From Parcubacteria group bacterium Gr01-1014_29 (GTDB taxonomy: Bacteria > Patescibacteriota > Minisyncoccia > Ryanbacterales > 2-02-FULL-48-12): a stretch of DNA of 43,125 bases. The DNA is taken from assembly GCA_007376195.1 (NCBI GenBank), contig VMFT01000011.1:1-43125 (forward strand), read 5' to 3'. The position numbers and the translations under genes were made by a program. Below, in pieces: positions 1 to 6,674 of the stretch; the stretch's first letter is position 1; every line of letters starts with the position of its first letter. Below the pieces are notes generated by a model. The model ran no database searches and had not been told where the DNA came from. It worked only from the letters and a program-made list of their open reading frames with translations.

Positions 1-987
1 ATTATCGTCTTGGTATTGGTAATCGGAATATTTTATTTCGTCAAAAATTCTGGAGTACAAGACAATTCCGCAGAAAATCCAACTAAAATTTCAGTGGCTT
101 TAGATTGGCTTCCGTATGCTATGCATAGCGGGCTTTATGTTGCCAAAGAACGCGGATATTTTGCAAATGAAGGATTGGAAGTTGATATACACGCCCCAGC
201 TGATGCGGCGACAATATTGCAAACAGTCGCTCAAGGTCGTGATGATTTTGGCCTCAACTACCAACCTGATGTGCTCCTTGCGAGATCAGAGGGATTGCCT
301 GTTGTTTCAGTCGCCGCACTCACACAGCATTCCTTGGCTGCTCTCATGACAGTTGAAGAATCAGGGTTGAAGCGGCCACGAGACTTAAAAGGTAAGAGAA
401 TCGGACACAGCGGAGTTCCTTTGGAGAGTTTGCTTTACGACACAATTTTGAAAAATGATGGCGTTGGTAAAGGGATTGAAGATGTGCAATTTATAAATGT
501 TGGTTACGATGCATTAACGGGGCTGCTTGCCGGACAGCTGGACGCGGCATCTGTGTATTATACGAATCAGCCTGTCATTGCCGAAAATCAAGGTCGCAAA
601 GTAAACATAATCAAGGTTACTGATTATGGCGTACCTGATTACTACGACTTGGTGATTGTAACCAACGAAGACATGATTAAAAACAATCCCGATGTCGTAG
701 AGCGATTTCTTCGTGCAATAACAAAAGGTTATAAAGAAGCCGCCACAAATCCAAAAGACGCAATACAGTTGATGGTGCGCGCGGTTCCTGAACTTGATAC
801 TGCGGTCGCGAATAAAGAAATTTTACTTGAGGCACCGATTTGGATAGCGGACAACGGCATCTTCGGATGGCAAGAAGAAAGCAGATGGCTAAGTTTTGCC
901 CAATGGATGAAAAATGGCGGGTTGCTCACCAAGCCAGTGGACGCGCGACAAGCATTCACCAATAGTTTTATAGAGTCCTTGAAGTAA
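1..987 (+). CDS. ABC transporter substrate-binding protein, NMT1/THI5-like (5' partial)
   Basis: The protein resembles periplasmic-type binding proteins of the NMT1/THI5 (SRPBP) fold, which bind thiamine precursors, riboflavin, nitrate or sulfonates and hand them to an ABC permease. The visible signature is a VALDWLPYAMHSGLYVAKE block near the start of the mature domain, then DLKGKRIG and a GLLAGQLDAA segment. A hydrophobic stretch at the very start would be a signal peptide or lipoprotein anchor. The reading frame is open to base 1, so the true start probably lies left of the window; the first in-window start codon is TTG at 10. Permease and ATPase partners are not seen here. The ligand cannot be told from sequence alone. 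Confidence 0.8.
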   Translation: MIVLVLVIGIFYFVKNSGVQDNSAENPTKISVALDWLPYAMHSGLYVAKERGYFANEGLEVDIHAPADAATILQTVAQGRDDFGLNYQPDVLLARSEGLPVVSVAALTQHSLAALMTVEESGLKRPRDLKGKRIGHSGVPLESLLYDTILKNDGVGKGIEDVQFINVGYDALTGLLAGQLDAASVYYTNQPVIAENQGRKVNIIKVTDYGVPDYYDLVIVTNEDMIKNNPDVVERFLRAITKGYKEAATNPKDAIQLMVRAVPELDTAVANKEILLEAPIWIADNGIFGWQEESRWLSFAQWMKNGGLLTKPVDARQAFTNSFIESLK

Positions 988-1412
988 TCTTATTCTATCC
1001 CGCGCCGAAACTTTTTGAAACCAGAAGCCCGCGCGGATTCCTCCCCAGACCCCTCCTCCGCGCGGGAAATCAGCCGAGGTTTTGCCAAATCCTTTTCCCC
1101 AGAAAAATAGTTTTGGCAAAACCGAGTCCGCATTTCGCCCCGCCACACTGCCCGAATACTTGGAGGGCAGAACTGTTTTTTTTCGGGGTTGCCGCCAAAG
1201 TCCGTGAGGCGGTGGCGGGGCGATTGTCCGAGCGTACGATTTAATTTCAAGCCACCACGCGCTCCGCGCGTGCGCCATTGGCTTCATCACGAATTTTTGA
1301 TAAAGTAAGTTCGAGTGAAGTCGTAAAGACACTCCAGAATTAGACTTTCGTCTTTTTGATTTGGCGCGCGATTTCTTTTTCTTTTTAGAAGAAAGAATGG
1401 TAGCGCGCAAAA
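988..1412. repeat. Non-coding stretch rich in perfect inverted repeats
   Basis: I see no convincing gene in this 425-base stretch; the minus-strand open frames here are rich in Arg/Ser/Lys and have no family look. It holds several exact inverted repeats: 1028-1037 with 1057-1066 (10 bp), 1078-1089 with 1112-1123 (12 bp), 1136-1146 with 1212-1222 (11 bp), and 1256-1262 with 1266-1272 (7 bp) nested inside 1249-1254/1279-1284. The composition is visibly more GC-rich than the flanking genes. It may be a structured RNA or the remains of a hairpin-type mobile repeat. Confidence 0.6.
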
Positions 1413-1444
1413 AGAAAAAAGCCACATTACCATGCGTGGCTTTT
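1413..1444 (-). terminator. Rho-independent terminator of the MBL-fold gene
   Basis: On the minus strand AAAAGCCAC and GTGGCTTTT flank a 10-base loop and are followed by a T-rich run. It lies just past the stop codon of the minus-strand MBL-fold gene. Confidence 0.75.
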
Positions 1445-1448
1445 GTTG

Positions 1449-2282
1449 TTATAAGGCAAGCATCATTTCCTGCCGGGCAAGTGAGACTTGCTTTCCATAA
1501 CCGTTTTGGACCTCTTGGAAAGCAATCCTATCCTCTCCGAAAAAATCACTGCCAAATTCATCACTATGCGGATGAAGGTGCGTAAGCACTGCTTGCTGTG
1601 GCTGAACTTCTTTAAGAAATTCCACAAGAACATCGGGAAATGTGTGGCCGGTAAACCGTGCCAATGCCTCATGCCGATTGGCAAAGTTACACTCGGCAAT
1701 TAAAAGATCAAGTTTCTGCCCTTTCTGCAACGCGCGGGCGAAACGACGCACCCTCTTGTTGTGTATATCCAGCGTCGTATCGGTAACATACGCAATGCGT
1801 TTCCCCCCCACCAAGAAATCATACGCCAGAGAACCACCGGACGGGTGTGGCAAGCGAAACGCACTCACTATATATCGCAATCCTGATTGTGCCATCGTCC
1901 ATTGGGACTGTTCTTGAAAAACAGGATAAAAACCGAAGGTTGCATTAAGAATTTTCTCGTGGCTCGGTATGTCTACGGGAAAGCGTGGATATGCGAATTG
2001 CCGCTTACAAAAAAATGCCTCGATTCCCCGCCGTCCGTATAAAGCAACGCGGCGAACTCCTTTCTTGTATAACACACCAAGCTGATAGAGAGATCCGCAA
2101 ATATGGTCATCATGTAAATGCGAAAGAAAGATATCAAGGCGTGACGATTTAATGTGTTCACGCACCAAGTGAAAACCGGTTCCTGCATCAAGTACAATGC
2201 CGTACTCCGGGATCATGATACAGGAGGTATGTTTATGCCGCCAAGGCTGGTACCCAAGGATACCAAGAAACACAATGTCCAT
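1449..2282 (-). CDS. MBL-fold metallo-hydrolase (RNase Z/phosphodiesterase-like)
   Basis: A metallo-beta-lactamase-fold hydrolase of about 277 residues. The zinc motif HxHxDH reads HLHDDH about 60 residues in, after the strand pattern ILGYQPWRHKHTSC and a VLDAGTG turn. Further ligand candidates are AECNF, a mid-protein YVTDTT and a late LTHLHP. The layout fits the RNase Z/arylsulfatase-like branch (Lactamase_B_2), so the substrate may be a phosphodiester, but this is inference. Of two adjacent ATG codons I chose the one at 2282 because GGAGG (2288-2292) lies five bases upstream. A good promoter sits at 2311-2339. It is a single gene with its own terminator. Confidence 0.85.
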   Translation of the reverse strand: MDIVFLGILGYQPWRHKHTSCIMIPEYGIVLDAGTGFHLVREHIKSSRLDIFLSHLHDDHICGSLYQLGVLYKKGVRRVALYGRRGIEAFFCKRQFAYPRFPVDIPSHEKILNATFGFYPVFQEQSQWTMAQSGLRYIVSAFRLPHPSGGSLAYDFLVGGKRIAYVTDTTLDIHNKRVRRFARALQKGQKLDLLIAECNFANRHEALARFTGHTFPDVLVEFLKEVQPQQAVLTHLHPHSDEFGSDFFGEDRIAFQEVQNGYGKQVSLARQEMMLAL

Positions 2283-2310
2283 CATAACCTCCATCAGTAA
2301 AATCACTACT

Positions 2311-2339
2311 ATAGTACCGTACCGATTTGGTGTTGTCAA
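2311..2339 (-). promoter_or_regulatory. Sigma70-type promoter of the MBL-fold gene
   Basis: On the minus strand TTGACA (2334-2339) and TACTAT (2311-2316) are spaced by exactly 17 bases. A leader of about 20 bases with GGAGG precedes the ATG at 2282. Confidence 0.7.
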
Positions 2340-2368
2340 CCATTTGTTCATGACAGTCGGGTGGAAAA

Positions 2369-2386
2369 ATGATACGTTGGTATCAT
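2369..2386. repeat. Perfect 7-bp dyad upstream of tRNA-Gly
   Basis: ATGATAC and GTATCAT flank the loop GTTG, 38 bases before the tRNA. It could be an operator or a leader hairpin; no T-run follows. Confidence 0.4.
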
Positions 2387-2423
2387 GCGGGTGTGGTTCA
2401 AGAGTGTGGAGACAAAAAAATTT

Positions 2424-2494
2424 GCGGGATTAGTACAGTGGTAGTACGATAGCTTCCCAAGCTATAGACGCCAGTTCGATCCTGGTATCCCGCT
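2424..2494 (+). tRNA. tRNA-Gly (anticodon CCC)
   Basis: The cloverleaf is complete: a 7-bp acceptor GCGGGAT/ATCCCGC, D stem GTAC/GTAC with loop AGTGGTA, anticodon stem ATAGC/GCTAT with loop TTCCCAA, and a T arm with loop TTCGATC. Loop positions 34-36 read CCC, which decodes GGG (glycine). The 3' CCA is not encoded (TTA follows), so it must be added by a nucleotidyltransferase. Confidence 0.93.
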
Positions 2495-2510
2495 TAAAAA
2501 ACAAAAAGAT

Positions 2511-2593
2511 GACCTCTTAAAAATAAAACCCTCCCACGAAGTTCATAGAACTTGCAGTGGGAGGGGTAGGTCGTTGTGCTCCGTTGGAGCTGC
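2511..2593. repeat. Hairpin repeat, copy 1 (terminator on minus strand)
   Basis: CCCTCCCAC (2529-2537) pairs with GTGGGAGGG (2557-2565), with an inner AAGTTC/GAACTT stem and an outer GACCT/AGGTC stem. Read on the minus strand the hairpin is followed by TTTTATTTTT, which makes it an intrinsic terminator for the gene ending at 2605. A nearly identical copy lies at 3874-3963, including loop and flanks. Confidence 0.8.
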
Positions 2594-2604
2594 CTGTTGT
2601 GGGG

Positions 2605-3405
2605 TTAAAATCTAAACTGCATTTGCATCCCATATACCAGTTGGTGTTTATTCACAGTCGCTTTTCCGAGTTGTGGGATACCACCGTTGGGGATGTGCCA
2701 CGTGAGAGATGGTATTAGTGAGATATTTTCTCGGATAGGAATGTTGAACGAGGCACCAATTTGAGCATAGGTAAAACCATTGCTGCTACCGAATGGTTTA
2801 TCAAGTGCAAACGCCAGTTTTGCATCTAACGTCAGTGGTGTATTCCAACGTTTGCCAAGCGCATGGAAATGCAGTGGAAACGTTTTATATACCCCAGGCC
2901 AGATAAACCATCCTGGCTTCGGACTCCATTTGCCTGTATCTCCGAAATAACGAATAGCAACGTATGGTGTGACGACGGGTGTTTTTATGAAATCTATCCG
3001 CCCATCAAATATCCATAAGTCGTTGTTGAACTCATCTATTTCGGTGAGAGCGAAATACGAGAACCGCAGGTCAAGAGCTATCTGTTCCCATTTCTTTCGC
3101 CACCCAACGTATACGTCCGTCTCATCACCGAAATCTTTACCAACCTCTCCATCAAAAATCCCTGTGGAGTTCCAGATACCGAAGTACCAGTTGTCTCCGT
3201 AGGAGATGGTAATGTCATTGACGAGTATCGGTTTATTGTGAGCAGTGAATCCAGGTTTAACCAGATACTTTGAGAACACACCCGTTGTTAAAGTGTAACG
3301 CCATTCTTTTGCCTCCACATGTGTCGTGGAAACAAAAAGTACAACTAAAACTACAAATGACTGCCATGTTGCATAATTAGTAGTTTTTTGGTATACATAT
3401 TCCAT
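2605..3405 (-). CDS. Secreted beta-barrel-like protein, unknown function
   Basis: About 266 residues with an N-terminal signal peptide (hydrophobic FVVLVVLFVSTTHVEA, cleavage likely before KEW). The rest alternates hydrophobic and polar residues, is rich in Trp, Tyr and Gly-Asp turns, and ends in the aromatic pattern MQMQFRF. That is the usual look of a Gram-negative outer-membrane barrel with a C-terminal phenylalanine. CPR bacteria are thought to lack an outer membrane, so this is out of place and may be acquired. The ATG at 3405 was chosen because it abuts the divergent hicB start; there is no clear ribosome site. Hairpin copy 1 terminates it. Confidence 0.6.
   Translation of the reverse strand: MEYVYQKTTNYATWQSFVVLVVLFVSTTHVEAKEWRYTLTTGVFSKYLVKPGFTAHNKPILVNDITISYGDNWYFGIWNSTGIFDGEVGKDFGDETDVYVGWRKKWEQIALDLRFSYFALTEIDEFNNDLWIFDGRIDFIKTPVVTPYVAIRYFGDTGKWSPKPGWFIWPGVYKTFPLHFHALGKRWNTPLTLDAKLAFALDKPFGSSNGFTYAQIGASFNIPIRENISLIPSLTWHIPNGGIPQLGKATVNKHQLVYGMQMQFRF
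3369..3397 (+). promoter_or_regulatory. Promoter of the first hicBA pair (leaderless)
   Basis: TTGCAT (3369-3374), 17 bases, TATACA (3392-3397). The predicted transcription start coincides with the hicB ATG at 3404, so the mRNA would have no leader. Confidence 0.55.
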
Positions 3406-3631
3406 GAAACACATCATTCAATTTCATGTGTACAAAGGGGATACTCACTACGTAGCCGAAGGTGTTGATGTCCCCGTTGTAACGCAAGGTAAAACACTAG
3501 ATGAGCTTGCGCACAATATTCAGGAAGCTGTAGATCTCCAACTGGAAGGTGAAAATCTTGCCGATTTTAATCTTGCGCCACAACCATCTATTCTTGCAAA
3601 TCTTGAATTAGTACTTGGTTCCCATGCCTAA
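3404..3631 (+). CDS. HicB-like antitoxin (first pair)
   Basis: A 75-residue protein with the short HicB fold: strand FHVYKGDTHYVAEGVDVPVVTQGKTLDEL followed (in two pieces here) by a helix ending in AVDLQLEG, as in the degenerate RNase H-like domain of HicB antitoxins. It overlaps the next gene by eight bases, the usual arrangement of antitoxin followed by toxin. There is no C-terminal DNA-binding helix region of any length, so repression of the promoter, if any, may need the complex. It starts divergently from the barrel protein. Confidence 0.75.
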   Translation: MKHIIQFHVYKGDTHYVAEGVDVPVVTQGKTLDELAHNIQEAVDLQLEGENLADFNLAPQPSILANLELVLGSHA

Positions 3632-3869
3632 ACTCAAAATGCTTTCAGGTAAAGAAGTAACCAGTATTCTACAAGATGTTGGTTTCTTCGTTGCAGGCCA
3701 AAAAGGAAGTCATATAAAACTGAAACGTATTCTTGCAGATGGAACTTCGCAAACACTTACCATACCAAATCACGACGAATTAGATAAGGGAACACTAAAA
3801 GCAATTTACAATCAAGCGCTGCGATATATTTCAGAAGAGAATTTGAGAAAACATTTCTATACCGATTAA
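3624..3869 (+). CDS. HicA-like mRNA interferase toxin (first pair)
   Basis: An 81-residue HicA toxin, a double-stranded RNA-binding-fold ribonuclease that cuts mRNA. The signature is GKEVTSILQDVGF then GQKGSHIKL, where the histidine is the catalytic residue known for HicA, and a TIPNHDELDKGTLKAI tail. ATG at 3624 was chosen over the upstream TTG because it fits the family start and overlaps the antitoxin stop. The direct hairpin repeat copy 2 follows it. Confidence 0.85.
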   Translation: MPKLKMLSGKEVTSILQDVGFFVAGQKGSHIKLKRILADGTSQTLTIPNHDELDKGTLKAIYNQALRYISEENLRKHFYTD

Positions 3870-3873
3870 AAAA

Positions 3874-3963
3874 CGACCTCTTAAAAGAAAACCCTCCCAC
3901 GAAGTTCATGGAACTTGCAGTGGGAGGGGCGGGTCGTTGTGTTTCCGTTTGGCAGAAGCTGCC
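3874..3963. repeat. Hairpin repeat, copy 2 (terminator on minus strand)
   Basis: CCCTCCCAC (3892-3900) pairs with GTGGGAGGG (3920-3928) with an outer AACGACC/GGTCGTT stem. On the minus strand TTTTCTTTT follows the stem. The copy sits at the convergent ends of hicA and the minus-strand gene ending at 3972, exactly as copy 1 sits at its own convergent junction. Confidence 0.8.
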
Positions 3964-3971
3964 TAATATAT

Positions 3972-4220
3972 TCAAGATGGGGGTTTCTTTCCAGTTGGTG
4001 GCATATAATCATCGCCAGTTTTGTTCAGAGCGACTTGGTAAAGCATCCAAAGCTCTTCGTCAGTAGACCAATCACGCGGCGAAAATGCGAGGATGCTTTG
4101 GATAACATCAAGGCGTTCATCTGTGGAAACACCTTCTTTTTTTGCAATGCGCTTCAGCAGCGAAAGCGATTTGCTATCTGATATTTCGGTCGTGAAAAGA
4201 ATGTCTTTTTTCCGAGCCAT
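3972..4220 (-). CDS. Small unknown protein, 82 residues
   Basis: I do not recognise a family. The protein starts MARKKDILFTTEI, is hydrophilic, contains a helix-rich middle (SLLKRIAKKEGV) and a DWSTDEELWMLYQVAL segment, and ends in a Pro/Lys tail. It is possibly a small regulatory or TA-associated protein given its neighbours. ATG 4220 was chosen because AGGAGGGG (revcomp of 4226-4233) lies right upstream; a longer reading from 4382 would run through two strong hairpins. No partner overlaps it. It ends at hairpin copy 2. Confidence 0.65.
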   Translation of the reverse strand: MARKKDILFTTEISDSKSLSLLKRIAKKEGVSTDERLDVIQSILAFSPRDWSTDEELWMLYQVALNKTGDDYMPPTGKKPPS

Positions 4221-4266
4221 TGTAGCCCCTCCTTTTTCAATTTTTAAATTACCTTCTCTGAATCCC

Positions 4267-4309
4267 CGCCCAACAATGTTGGGCGTGACTCGCTCATTAA
4301 AGATGAGCG
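4267..4309. repeat. Two adjacent perfect hairpins in the leader of the 82-residue gene
   Basis: CGCCCAACA/TGTTGGGCG is a 9-bp dyad with a single central base (4267-4285). CGCTCAT/ATGAGCG with a five-base loop follows at 4291-4309. They precede the minus-strand gene starting at 4220 and could act in its leader RNA or be a mobile repeat. Confidence 0.55.
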
Positions 4310-4388
4310 GCACTCCAAATGAAAAACAGGAACTCAGAGAAAGTGGGCAGGATGTGTACGATTTCCTGCCCATAATTACCACTTACAC

Positions 4389-4607
4389 TCACCGTTTCAC
4401 TGTGAGCGTAAGAAAACTTCCTACGCCGTTTGTTTCAAAGTCATAGAATGGGGATATGGTGATTGATGCATCATCCCCAAGCATACGCGATACAAAATTC
4501 TGGAAAAATGGTACTTGGGGGCCAATTCGTAGGAAAACGTTTGTTTGCCAATCAATCAAGAGGTGTTCAGCGCGGAAAGTTACAGGGATGCCATTGATGG
4601 AGAACAA
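4389..4607 (-). CDS. Possible small protein, unknown
   Basis: An open frame of up to 72 residues from a TTG start follows the patatin gene on the same strand. The predicted protein is beta-rich (NGIPVTFRAEHLLIDW, then FETNGVGSFLTLTV) and hydrophobic-alternating, which looks more protein-like than a random frame. The frame stays open upstream to a stop at 4653-4655 without an ATG, so the start is uncertain. It might be the tail of a decayed gene. I have no family for it. Confidence 0.35.
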   Translation of the reverse strand: MFSINGIPVTFRAEHLLIDWQTNVFLRIGPQVPFFQNFVSRMLGDDASITISPFYDFETNGVGSFLTLTVKR

Positions 4608-4644
4608 ATCGTAGGCAAGAGTCGTGTTGACTCTCGTGATAATT

Positions 4645-5475
4645 CTATGCCCTTACCCAATCAACAAATTGTTGGCGGAGCAAGTAAAAATCCTTTTTTG
4701 CCTGTTCGTATGTTTGAAAAATACGAGTTGCGTCGGTGTCAACAAACGATTGGAGCGGCAGAGAATTTGCGTTGCAGATAAAAAAGACTCTTTCATCCGA
4801 TTTAAACTTGTCTGCAATGACTTGAGTGCGCTCATGATAATTTTTTAACGAATATTTTGAAATCAATGAACAAACCCTGTCCCATATGCCGTCCCCCTCA
4901 TTCATAATGACCACAATTTTCTTACTTCCCAGATCTAATGCACGCTGAATTGGCATGGGGTCGGCAATGCCACCATCAATTCCAAATGTCCCAGCAATTT
5001 TTACTGGCGCTGAAAGAAATGGTATGGCGGCAGAGGCGGTAAGGGCGCGAAACAATTGGCGTTTATTGGGAGAAAAGTAAATTGGATTGCCCGTACGCAT
5101 ATCGGTGACAACAACTTCAAACAATGTATCCGACTGAAACAAAGCTTCCATATTAAGCTGCAAAGCTCCGCGGCGCAAAATTGAACGCATGCGCGAAAGC
5201 TGTAACACGGGATGTTTTCTTAGAAATTGCTTGAAATTAAATAGCTGGGCTCCGCATGTTTTATAAAGCCATATCATTTCCATACTCCCCAACTGTTGCG
5301 TATCTTCCCGCGCGGCAATAAAATAGGGAAACGTCCATGCACCCGCTGAATAGGTATGCACGCGATCAAGTGTAATGCCATGCTCATCCATAACATAAGA
5401 AAGTTCCCGAAGTATGCCTGCCAAATAAGTGCCATATATGCCTCCGCATGCAGAAACAACACTGATATGATTCAT
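4645..5475 (-). CDS. Patatin-like phospholipase
   Basis: A 276-residue patatin-family serine lipase acting on acyl esters, probably at the membrane. The glycine-rich oxyanion loop reads ACGGIYGTYLAG near residue 10, the nucleophile elbow reads TYSAGAW (the first Gly of the usual GxSxG is Tyr), and the dyad aspartate is in IDGGIADP around residue 169. The layout is like the RssA/YjjU branch. The ATG at 5475 has AAGGAGG seven to eight bases upstream. CPR cells lack fatty-acid synthesis, so a lipase might serve scavenging of host lipids; that is inference. Confidence 0.85.
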   Translation of the reverse strand: MNHISVVSACGGIYGTYLAGILRELSYVMDEHGITLDRVHTYSAGAWTFPYFIAAREDTQQLGSMEMIWLYKTCGAQLFNFKQFLRKHPVLQLSRMRSILRRGALQLNMEALFQSDTLFEVVVTDMRTGNPIYFSPNKRQLFRALTASAAIPFLSAPVKIAGTFGIDGGIADPMPIQRALDLGSKKIVVIMNEGDGIWDRVCSLISKYSLKNYHERTQVIADKFKSDERVFFICNANSLPLQSFVDTDATRIFQTYEQAKKDFYLLRQQFVDWVRA

Positions 5476-5553
5476 GCAGCCTCCTTTTCAGGTTATGTTT
5501 TCCTTATAGTAAATCGTTGAAACAAAAAATGCCAGATGCTCGAATTTTGCGTG

Positions 5554-6120
5554 TTACTTCTCCGCCAACTCACCATTTTCCCATTTCCAGGGAACAAAAT
5601 AGATAGAAACTTGTGCATTGTTGAGCTCTGTACGCACAAATTCGTCAAAGGACGCGCCATCTTTTTCAATTTCCTTCTGAAGCTCGTTCAGCAAGGCTTG
5701 CGGAAAAAGCACGTTGTCAGAAAACTCTTCCACACTCCAGCCATATAACTCTTTTGTCGCGCGAGGAAGCACATCGGCATTCGCCGCGCGCAACGTCTCA
5801 TCCACAACGCCATGCGCGCGCTCCTCGATACCACCACGAGATGTATGACTGCCTATATACTGCCGGAACACAGCGTGAACAATCAAATCTCTAAGAACAG
5901 ACTGCCGGATTGTTTGTTGCGCCGCCGGTGTCAGCTCGCCGCCACCGGCCGTGAGACTGCTCTGCCTTTGAAACAATTCAAAAGCAGACACATGATCGGT
6001 GTACGCGCGATACAATATAAATTCGCCGTTAACGCGCATAACAGGAAAAAGACCAAAAGCCCAGATAAAACTTCCGAGCACCAATAAACTTACTAGGATT
6101 ACTAAAAATTTTTTTCTCAT
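5554..6120 (-). CDS. SurA-N-like membrane-anchored protein
   Basis: About 188 residues, with one N-terminal membrane segment (FLVILVSLLVLGSFIWAFGLF) that serves as anchor, then a helical domain resembling the N-terminal chaperone region of SurA/PrsA-type peptidyl-prolyl isomerases (LTPAAQQTIRQSVLRDLI). No parvulin domain follows, so any role is as a chaperone or scaffold outside the membrane. The ATG at 6120 or the one at 6135, which overlaps the stop of the upstream gene in ATGA, may be used. It follows the DivIC-like gene and is likely co-transcribed. Confidence 0.55.
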   Translation of the reverse strand: MRKKFLVILVSLLVLGSFIWAFGLFPVMRVNGEFILYRAYTDHVSAFELFQRQSSLTAGGGELTPAAQQTIRQSVLRDLIVHAVFRQYIGSHTSRGGIEERAHGVVDETLRAANADVLPRATKELYGWSVEEFSDNVLFPQALLNELQKEIEKDGASFDEFVRTELNNAQVSIYFVPWKWENGELAEK

Positions 6121-6131
6121 AACAAATTCAT

Positions 6132-6530
6132 TCATTGAAAATTAAAAATTGTAAAATTGAAAATTTTCTTTACTGTATCGAGCAAAGAAAAAGAATCTAT
6201 CTTCTCTTCCACCTTACTGCTTCCTTCAGAATCAACAATAATCACCACCTCCTCCCCCGGCTTACGATAATTGAACTTCTCACGCGCTTCGCGCTCTATG
6301 CCGCGCCCGCTATGAAGATCTGCAAGCTCTCCCGCAAGAGCTTCCTTCTGTGCTTTAAGCTGTTGTATCTCTTCTTCCACTTCCCTCCGTTCCGCCTCCA
6401 CTTCCCAACCGACCATAAGCGCCCGAAAACTGGCAACGCCTGCGCCTATGAGCAGTAAAAATAATATCACAAGCACCGTACGCGACGCAAAAAACGCGCG
6501 AAGCAACTGATTATCTTGATTGGCATACAT
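6132..6530 (-). CDS. DivIC/FtsB-like septum formation protein
   Basis: About 132 residues with the divisome layout: short cytoplasmic head, one membrane helix (VLVILFLLLIGAGVASFRAL) and a coiled coil (VEEEIQQLKAQKEALAGELADL) followed by the FtsB-like AREKFNYRKPGEEVV motif. In the family it bridges FtsL and FtsQ outside the membrane. The ATG at 6530 is preferred to a TTG at 6569, since a TATACT box lies 12 bases before it. Its stop overlaps the start of the SurA-N-like gene. The small membrane peptide at 6558 diverges from it. Confidence 0.8.
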   Translation of the reverse strand: MYANQDNQLLRAFFASRTVLVILFLLLIGAGVASFRALMVGWEVEAERREVEEEIQQLKAQKEALAGELADLHSGRGIEREAREKFNYRKPGEEVVIIVDSEGSSKVEEKIDSFSLLDTVKKIFNFTIFNFQ

Positions 6531-6557
6531 AAAAACGATAGTATAGATATCAACACT

Positions 6558-6665
6558 ATGAGATCGCAAAAAACAAAACGCAGAATCAGCATTGTCTGGA
6601 CAATACTAAGCATTCTTGTCGCCTTGAGCATGATTATCTTTTCATTCGGCCCAAGCTTCTTTTAG
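6558..6665 (+). CDS. 35-residue single-helix membrane peptide
   Basis: A short frame from ATG 6558 to TAG 6663-6665. It encodes a basic head (MRSQKTKRRI) and one hydrophobic helix (WTILSILVALSMIIFSFG), ending PSFF. The basic-inside, hydrophobic-outside layout is that of a real small membrane protein. A TATAGAT -10 box lies eight bases before the ATG, so it would be leaderless and divergent from the DivIC-like gene. I believe similar short peptides sit at this place in other Parcubacteria, but that is memory and unchecked. It converges on the end of lepA. Confidence 0.65.
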   Translation: MRSQKTKRRISIVWTILSILVALSMIIFSFGPSFF

Positions 6666-6674
6666 TATAGTGCG

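Noticed and set aside
889-1425. Long minus-strand open frame over the GC-rich gap
   Set aside because: It overlaps the end of the substrate-binding gene, has a low-complexity basic composition and crosses the inverted repeats; not protein-like.
4267-4285. Integron attC-like site (GCCCAAC with GTTGGGC)
   Set aside because: The two core-like boxes are only a few bases apart, without the middle arms an attC needs, and there is no integrase or cassette row.
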